From 20CM-2-65-7 sp036522875 (GTDB taxonomy: Bacteria > Gemmatimonadota > Gemmatimonadetes > Gemmatimonadales > GWC2-71-9), in the NCBI GenBank assembly GCA_036522875.1, contig DATDEZ010000047.1, positions 107,360 through 171,359 of the forward strand: a stretch of DNA of 64,000 nt, given 5' to 3'. Below the pieces are notes generated by a model. That model was given only the letters and a program-made list of their open reading frames with translations, did not search any database and was not told the origin of the DNA. Both the position numbers and the translations under genes were made by a program. Positions 58,640 through 64,000 of this stretch are shown piece after piece; position 1 is the first letter of the stretch; each line of letters begins with the position of its first letter.

Positions 58640-60537
58640 GCACTTTGTCGCCGGGCGCGCTCGCGGTGTTGCGGGCCGTCGCGGCGACGCTCGTGCCCGA
58701 CGCCCCCGCGGATCTCGGCGACCGCGTCGCCGGCAAAGTCGCGATGCTGCCCCGCCCCGCCGATCGCGCGGAGCTCGATCTGCTCCTGCGGCTCCTCGAC
58801 GTGCGCGCCGTGAATCTGCTGCTGAGCGGCATCCCCGTCCCCTTCACGCGCATGTCGGCTACGGACCGCGAGCGCTGCCTGCGCGGCTGGGCCACGAGTC
58901 GCATTGCGCAGCGCCGGAAGGCATTCCAGGCGCTGAAGCGCCTCACGACCGTTACGCACTACACCACGCCGGGCGTCGCGAGGGCCATCGGGTACCCGGG
59001 GCCGCTCGGACCACCGCCCAACGTCGCCAAGCCGATTCGGACGGTCGCGATCGCGCGCGATACGACGCTCGACTGCGACGTCGTCGTGGTCGGCTCGGGC
59101 GCGGGCGGCGGCGTCATCGCGGCCGAGCTCGCCGCGCGCGGCAAGGACGTGATCGTGCTCGAGAAGGGTGGCTATCGCAACGAAGCCGACTTCACGCATC
59201 TCGAGGGCGAAGCGCTCGAAACGATGTACGACGGCGGCGGGCTGCTCGCGACGCGCGACCTCGGTCTCGTCGTGCTGCAGGGCGCGACGCTGGGCGGCGG
59301 CACGGTGATCAACTACACCACGAGCTTCGCCACGCCCGACGCCGTCCGGCACGAGTGGGCCGTCCACCATGGCTTGCCACATTTCGAGTCGCAGGAATAC
59401 GCTCAGGCGATCGAGGCTGTGACGCGCCGCATCGGCGTCAACATCGATTCCGCCAAGCCATCCGGCCGCGATCGCATCCTGATTCAGGGTCTCGAGCGAC
59501 TGGGCTGGCACCACGGTTTACTGCCCCGCGACGTGCGCGGCTGCACGCAGGACGACTCGTGCGGCTACTGCGGATTCGGCTGCCGGCAGGGGGCCAAACA
59601 GTCGACGCTGATCACGTACCTCCAGGATGCCGCAATGCGCGGCGCGCGCATCGTCGTCAACTGCGACGTCCGTCGCGTCACCATCGAGCGCGGCACGGCG
59701 ACCGGCGTGACCGCACAGGTGGGACCGCATCAGGTCACCGTGCGCGCGCGCGCCGTCGTCGTCGCCGCCGGGTCGATTCATTCGCCCGCGCTCCTGCTGC
59801 GCTCCGGCGTCGCCCTTCCGGCACTCGGCCGCCATCTCGCGCTACATCCCGCCACCGCCGTGCTCGCCGACATGGACGACGATGTGCGGCCCTGGACCGG
59901 CACGGTGCAGGCGCATTACTCCGACGAGTTCGCCGATCTCGACCACGGGTACGGCTACAAATTCGAGACGGCGCCCGTGCACCCGTCGCTGCAGGCGCTC
60001 GCGGCGCCGTGGGAATCGGCGGCGCAGCACCGCGAGCAGATGGCGCGACTCCCGCGCACGGCGCTGGTGGGCATTCTGCTGCGCGATCGTTTCGGTGGCC
60101 GAGTGAGCGTGGATCGCCGCGGCGCCGCAGTCATCGATTATCATTTGTCGCGCTACGATGCCCGGCATTTGCGCCATGCCATCGACCGCGCCGCCACACT
60201 GCTCGAAGTGGCCGGAGCGCGGCAGATCTGGCTGCCGCTCGCGCGTGCGATCAGCTATCGTCCCGGGACTGCGCAGGCTCGCGCGGATTGGCTCGCGCGC
60301 GTCGACCGCGCGGGCTGGGGCGCGAACCAGCTGCTGCTCGTCACGTTCCATCAGATGGCGTCGTGCCGCATGGGCGCGAGTCCGCGCACATCGGTCGTCG
60401 ACGCCGAACACCGGGTGTGGGGGGTACGAGGCCTGTACGTCGCGGACGCCAGTGTCTTTCCCACGGCGTCCGGCGTAAATCCCATGCTGACCATCATGGC
60501 GATCGCTCATCGCGCCGCCGGCATCATTGCCAATTAG
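58636..60537 (+). CDS. GMC family FAD-dependent oxidoreductase (long-chain alcohol oxidase-like)
   Basis: 633 residues from a TTG at 58636, coupled to the VOC gene. An N-terminal helical region (about 1-130) is followed by the Rossmann dinucleotide fold V-V-V-G-S-G-A-G-G-G-V-I-A-A-E-L-A, G-A-T-L-G-G-G-T-V-I-N-Y-T-T-S-F and a Cys-rich C-T-Q-D-D-S-C-G-Y-C-G-F-G-C (four Cys). Further on are A-A-G-S-I-H-S-P-A-L-L-L-R-S-G, H-Q-M-A-S-C-R-M-G and a C-terminal F-P-T-A-S-G-V-N-P-M-L-T. These are features of bacterial and plant long-chain fatty alcohol oxidases/dehydrogenases. The Cys cluster resembles the loop seen in such enzymes. Confidence 0.9.
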   Translation: MSTLSPGALAVLRAVAATLVPDAPADLGDRVAGKVAMLPRPADRAELDLLLRLLDVRAVNLLLSGIPVPFTRMSATDRERCLRGWATSRIAQRRKAFQALKRLTTVTHYTTPGVARAIGYPGPLGPPPNVAKPIRTVAIARDTTLDCDVVVVGSGAGGGVIAAELAARGKDVIVLEKGGYRNEADFTHLEGEALETMYDGGGLLATRDLGLVVLQGATLGGGTVINYTTSFATPDAVRHEWAVHHGLPHFESQEYAQAIEAVTRRIGVNIDSAKPSGRDRILIQGLERLGWHHGLLPRDVRGCTQDDSCGYCGFGCRQGAKQSTLITYLQDAAMRGARIVVNCDVRRVTIERGTATGVTAQVGPHQVTVRARAVVVAAGSIHSPALLLRSGVALPALGRHLALHPATAVLADMDDDVRPWTGTVQAHYSDEFADLDHGYGYKFETAPVHPSLQALAAPWESAAQHREQMARLPRTALVGILLRDRFGGRVSVDRRGAAVIDYHLSRYDARHLRHAIDRAATLLEVAGARQIWLPLARAISYRPGTAQARADWLARVDRAGWGANQLLLVTFHQMASCRMGASPRTSVVDAEHRVWGVRGLYVADASVFPTASGVNPMLTIMAIAHRAAGIIAN

Positions 60538-60546
60538 GAGCGCCGC

Positions 60547-62430
60547 ATGCTCGTGTTGTTGACGATCACCGCCCTCGCGGTCCAGCAGTCCGTCGCCGAT
60601 TCGTCGCCGTTCCGGGCGCTGCCGTTACCGGCGCCGACGCTCATGCGCAGCGCCTCGGGTACGCCGGGCACGCGCTACTGGCAGCAGCGCGCCGATTACA
60701 CGCTGCAAGCGACGCTCGACACGGCCACGAGCGTGCTGCGCGGCAGCGGGCGGATCTACTACGTCAATCACTCGCCCGAACCGCTGTCCTTCGTCTGGGT
60801 GCAGCTCGACCAGAACATCTTCTCGCCGACCTCCGTGTCCGCGGGGCTCAATCAACCGCCGCTCCGCTTCGCCGGCGGCGTCGTCTTCGACTTCAGCGCG
60901 AAAGGCTTCACGGGCGGGATCACGGTCGATCGATTTGCCGTGGCGGGCCGGCCGGTGACGACGAAAGTCTTCGGCACGATGATGCGCGTGGAGCTGCCGC
61001 GTCCGCTCGCCCCGAACCTGAGCGTGACGTTCGACGTCGCGTGGCACTTCACGGTTCCGCCCTATGGCGGCGGGCGCATGGGCCACGTCGGCTCGCGGTT
61101 CTATGAGTTGGGCCAGTGGTATCCGCGCATGGCGGTGTTCGACGACGTCCACGGCTGGAATACGCTGCCCTTCCTCGGCGCCGGTGAGTTCTACCTCGAG
61201 TACGGCGATTTCGACGTCAGCCTCACGGTGCCGGCCGGCTTCCAGGTGACGGCGACCGGTATGCTCGCCAACGCGTCCGCGGTCCGGTCGGGCCAGGAAG
61301 GCGCGCGCATCGCGCGCGCGTTCGCGGCGCCGGGACAGGTCGTGCAGATCATCACGAAGCCGGAGGCGGTTGCGAATGCGACGCGCCGCGTCGCGGGCAC
61401 CAAGACTTGGCGCTTCACCGCGAGCAACGTGCGGGACTTCGCCTGGGCCGCGGGCTCGGGGCTGCGATGGGATGGGAGCGTGTGGAATGGGATTCTGGTC
61501 CAAACCTTCTATCATCCCGAGGCCACGCCGTGGGAGGAATCGAACGCGATGGTCCACTTCGCGCTCAAGCATTTCTCCGGCAAGCTCGGCGAATATCCCT
61601 GGCCGCAGATTTCCGCGGTCGAAGGCCTGGTCGAAGGGATGGAATATCCGATGGTGATCTACTGCCCCTCGCTCCAGAAGCGGGAGGACCAGTACTGGGT
61701 CCTGATGCACGAGCTCGGCCATCAATGGTTTCCGATGCAGGTCGGCTCGGACGAGCGGCGCTATCCATGGATGGACGAAGGCTTCAACACGTTCGCCGAT
61801 TACGACGCCGCCGAAGCGTTCTTCAAGGGCACGCAGTACGGCGACACGGTGCGCCGCGAGCTGCTGGCGGCCGACAAGGCGACCGCGATCCCGGGCAGCG
61901 AACAGCCGCTGATCACCCAGCCCACGGAGGTGCGGGAGCTGTATTGGACGGCGTACCAGAAGCCGGCGCTTATGCTCACGATCCTGCGCGAGAACGTGAT
62001 TGGCCGAGACGAATTCGACAGCGCGTTCCGCGAGTACGTCCGGCGCTGGAAAGGCAAGCATCCGCAGCCCGCGGATTTCTTCCGCACGATGAGCAATCTG
62101 ACCGGCAAGGACCTCGATTGGTTCTGGCGGGGCTGGGTCTACACGACCGCGCGACTCGACCAGGCGGTCGATTCGGTGCGTGCCGGAAGCGCGGGAGACA
62201 CGACCTTCATCTATCTCGCGAACCGGGGCCAGATGGTGTTGCCGGTGACGCTCGAGCTTCGCTACGACGACGGCTCGACGGAGACGCGCGCGCTGCCGGT
62301 CGAGATGTGGCACCTCGGCAGTCGCTACACCTACCGGCTACAAATCGGCAAGCGACTGGCGAGCGTCGTGATCGACCCGAAGCAGCTGTACCCCGACATC
62401 GCGCGCGACAACAACAGCTGGAAGCGCTAG
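60547..62430 (+). CDS. Secreted M1 family aminopeptidase-like metallopeptidase
   Basis: 627 residues with AGGAG six bases before ATG 60547. The N-terminal segment is hydrophobic. The zinc motif H-E-L-G-H-x(18)-E is complete (His388, Glu389, His392, Glu411 in M-D-E-G-F-N-T-F). The exopeptidase substrate motif is replaced, as in other secreted M1 proteins of this layout. It starts with an M1-type beta-saddle domain (60-270) and ends with a helical and beta domain. It probably processes peptides in the periplasm or outside. Its stop shares CTAG (62427-62430) with pntB. Confidence 0.9.
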   Translation: MLVLLTITALAVQQSVADSSPFRALPLPAPTLMRSASGTPGTRYWQQRADYTLQATLDTATSVLRGSGRIYYVNHSPEPLSFVWVQLDQNIFSPTSVSAGLNQPPLRFAGGVVFDFSAKGFTGGITVDRFAVAGRPVTTKVFGTMMRVELPRPLAPNLSVTFDVAWHFTVPPYGGGRMGHVGSRFYELGQWYPRMAVFDDVHGWNTLPFLGAGEFYLEYGDFDVSLTVPAGFQVTATGMLANASAVRSGQEGARIARAFAAPGQVVQIITKPEAVANATRRVAGTKTWRFTASNVRDFAWAAGSGLRWDGSVWNGILVQTFYHPEATPWEESNAMVHFALKHFSGKLGEYPWPQISAVEGLVEGMEYPMVIYCPSLQKREDQYWVLMHELGHQWFPMQVGSDERRYPWMDEGFNTFADYDAAEAFFKGTQYGDTVRRELLAADKATAIPGSEQPLITQPTEVRELYWTAYQKPALMLTILRENVIGRDEFDSAFREYVRRWKGKHPQPADFFRTMSNLTGKDLDWFWRGWVYTTARLDQAVDSVRAGSAGDTTFIYLANRGQMVLPVTLELRYDDGSTETRALPVEMWHLGSRYTYRLQIGKRLASVVIDPKQLYPDIARDNNSWKR

Positions 62431-63824
62431 TGGATTCCGGCGGCGCTGAACTGTTTCACGAGATCTGACAGCACCGCTTTCGCGTCGCCGAACAACATCC
62501 ACGTGTTGTCGAGCACGTAGAGCTCGTTGTCGATGCCGGCGAAGCCGGGGTTCTTGCTGCGCTTCACCGCGAGCACCGTTTTCGCCTTGTCGGCGTCGAT
62601 GATCGGCATGCCGTAAATCGGTGTGCTCTTGGCGTAGCGCGCCGCCGGATTGACGACGTCGTTCGCGCCGAGCACGAGCGCGACGTCGGTCTGCGGCATT
62701 TCGGGATTGATCTCGTCCATCTCGACCAGCGCGTTGTACGGAATGTTCGCTTCGGCGAGCAGCACGTTCATGTGGCCCGGCATGCGGCCCGCCACCGGGT
62801 GGATGGCGAACTTCACAGTCACGCCGCGGGACTGCAGGAGCTGGGTCAGCTCCCACACCTTGTGCTGGGCCTGGGCCACGGCCATCCCGTAGCCGGGGAC
62901 GATGATGACCTTGGAGCCGTAGGCCATCATCACGCCCGCGTCGGCGGCGTCGATGGGCTTCAGGCTGCCCGTGACCTCGCCGCCCGCGGCGGCGGTTTCG
63001 CCGAAGTTCGAGAACAGCACGTTGCCGATGGAGCGGTTCATGGCCTTGGCCATGAGCTGGGTGAGCAGGGTGCCGGCGGAGCCCACCACCATGCCGGCGA
63101 TGATCATGGCCGGGTTCTGCAGCACGAAGCCCTCGAAGGCCACGGCGAGGCCCGTGAAGGCGTTGTAGAGGGAGATCACCACCGGCATGTCGGCGCCGCC
63201 GATGGGCACGGTCATGAGCACGCCGAAGAGCAGCGAGAGCACGAAGAAGGCCACCACCGCGGCCATGCCGCCGTGGGTGCCGCCCAGGCCTAAGCCCACG
63301 CCGTGGACCACGGCCAGCAGGAACACCAGGCCGTTCACGATCTGCTGGCCCTTGAAGCGCAGGGACTTGTTGATGAGGCCCTGGAGCTTCGCGAAGGCGA
63401 TGAGGCTGCCGCTGAAGGAGACCGTGCCGATGAACGCGCCCACCACCGCGAGCGTGAGGGAGGCCGTGCCGAGGCCTTCCGGGTGCAAGAGCTCGTCCGC
63501 CGCGATGGCCGCCGCCGCGCCGCCGCCCATGCCGTTGTAGAGCGCCACCATCTGGGGCATGGCCGTCATGGCCACGCGCTTGCCGCTCCACCAGGCCGCG
63601 CCGCCGCCCACCAGGATGGCGGCCAGCATCAGGCCGAAGTTGTGCATGCCCGGCCAGAGGAAGGTGATGAGGGTGGCCACGAGCATGCCGGCGCCGGCCC
63701 AGAGGATGCCGACCCGGGCGCCTTTCGGAGAACTCATCCGTTTCAGGCCGACGATGAACAGCAGGGCCGCCAGGAAATAGGCTCCCTGGATGATGTCGTC
63801 GGTGAAGGAGGGGGAGAGGTTCAT
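62427..63824 (-). CDS. pntB: NAD(P) transhydrogenase subunit beta
   Basis: 465 residues. The N-terminal 180-190 residues form about nine membrane helices (domain II). The C-terminal domain III binds NADP(H): G-Y-G-M-A-V-A-Q-A-Q-H, H-P-V-A-G-R-M-P-G-H-M-N-V-L-L-A-E-A, L-G-A-N-D-V-V-N-P-A-A, G-M-P-I and K-R-S-K-N-P-G-F-A-G-I. It couples hydride transfer from NADH to NADP+ with proton entry. From about 62850 to 63830 base use differs from the rest of the window: fewer CG dinucleotides, with GCC/CTG/GTG in place of GCG/CTC/GTC. That may mean acquired or strongly conserved sequence. It is ATGA-coupled to pntA. Confidence 0.95.
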   Translation of the reverse strand: MNLSPSFTDDIIQGAYFLAALLFIVGLKRMSSPKGARVGILWAGAGMLVATLITFLWPGMHNFGLMLAAILVGGGAAWWSGKRVAMTAMPQMVALYNGMGGGAAAAIAADELLHPEGLGTASLTLAVVGAFIGTVSFSGSLIAFAKLQGLINKSLRFKGQQIVNGLVFLLAVVHGVGLGLGGTHGGMAAVVAFFVLSLLFGVLMTVPIGGADMPVVISLYNAFTGLAVAFEGFVLQNPAMIIAGMVVGSAGTLLTQLMAKAMNRSIGNVLFSNFGETAAAGGEVTGSLKPIDAADAGVMMAYGSKVIIVPGYGMAVAQAQHKVWELTQLLQSRGVTVKFAIHPVAGRMPGHMNVLLAEANIPYNALVEMDEINPEMPQTDVALVLGANDVVNPAARYAKSTPIYGMPIIDADKAKTVLAVKRSKNPGFAGIDNELYVLDNTWMLFGDAKAVLSDLVKQFSAAGIH

Positions 63825-64000
63825 GCCTTGCCCTTCTTCTGCCCGCTGTCCTTGAACATCTCCAGCATGCGCTCCGTCACGACGTAGCCGCCCATGGCGT
63901 TGCCGGCCGCGAGCAGCACGCCGATGAACCCGATCGTCTTCTCGAGCGGGGTGTGTGCGTTGCCGAGCGCCACCATCGCGCCGACGAGCACGATTCAGAT
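63821..64000 (-). CDS. pntA: NAD(P) transhydrogenase alpha subunit, membrane part (partial; in-frame TGA near window end)
   Basis: The last 57 codons of the alpha membrane subunit are visible: I-V-L-V-G-A-M-V-A-L-G-N, L-E-K-T-I-G-F-I-G-V-L-L-A-A-G-N-A and G-G-Y-V-V-T-E-R-M-L-E-M-F. The membrane helices of PntA part 2 are recognised. The stop overlaps the pntB start (ATGA 63821-63824). In this frame a TGA stands at 63995-63997, at the place where family members usually have H-G or S-G before I-V-L-V-G. It may be an assembly error at a sequence end, a short indel, or a real lesion; the rest of the gene lies outside the window. Confidence 0.75.

Overview
High-GC (roughly two-thirds G+C), densely packed bacterial chromosome segment. 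The gene content suggests a Gram-negative, aerobic, soil-type chemoorganotroph: outer-membrane usher and periplasmic chaperone, lipoproteins, SURF1, citrate synthase, a proton-translocating transhydrogenase, and several large secreted hydrolases. The style of the secreted proteins (signal peptides ending in A-Q-Q/A-Q, a PD40-propeller/amidohydrolase fusion, a PIG-L deacetylase of over 800 residues, a PafA-like phosphatase) is what I associate with Gemmatimonadota. That assignment is inference. I saw no rRNA, tRNA, CRISPR array, phage or transposase.

Layout. 1-16 kb: glycan and small-molecule metabolism. It holds a DapA-like aldolase and two amidohydrolases, a five-gene leftward run (solute-binding protein, GHMP sugar kinase, heparinase-like lyase, SpoU methyltransferase, aminotransferase), two divergent Dpp-type permeases, and a leftward PGI / GH38 mannosidase / esterase operon. 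16-24.5 kb: a hybrid histidine kinase convergent with a chaperone-usher-like surface-fibre locus (two DUF4402 subunits, chaperone, third DUF4402 subunit, usher). Its 353-bp upstream region has a sigma-54-like promoter and three copies of a TGTC-N9-GACA dyad. It is shared with a divergent small secreted protein that has a structured leader. 24.5-29.6 kb: phospho-signalling proteins, namely a double-FHA transmembrane serine protease and a tandem pseudokinase-kinase, with a membrane hydrolase between them. 29.6-40.9 kb: an apparent nine-gene leftward operon (PIG-L deacetylase, iron-type ABC importer, MFS, PafA-like phosphatase, helical protein, ABC-2 exporter).

41-54 kb: M16 peptidase, acyl-CoA dehydrogenase, a four-helix-bundle (S23) gene bracketed by inverted arrays of 8-nt repeats, a degenerate phosphoribosyltransferase, citrate synthase, GYD protein, DEAD-box helicase, the PD40-amidohydrolase and an HTH regulator. 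54-64 kb: AhpD-like/ChrB pair, SURF1, GIY-YIG, MFS, OsmC, VOC, GMC oxidoreductase, M1 peptidase and pntB/pntA (cut by the window end).

How the parts work together. Translational coupling is the rule: ATGA, GTGA, TTGA and TAATG junctions are found in nearly every co-oriented run. Convergent pairs meet with almost no spacer, several sharing one CTAG tetranucleotide for both stops. The regions most likely to repay attention are the surface-fibre locus with its regulatory region, the FHA-protease and pseudokinase-kinase neighbourhood, and the repeat-bracketed S23 gene.
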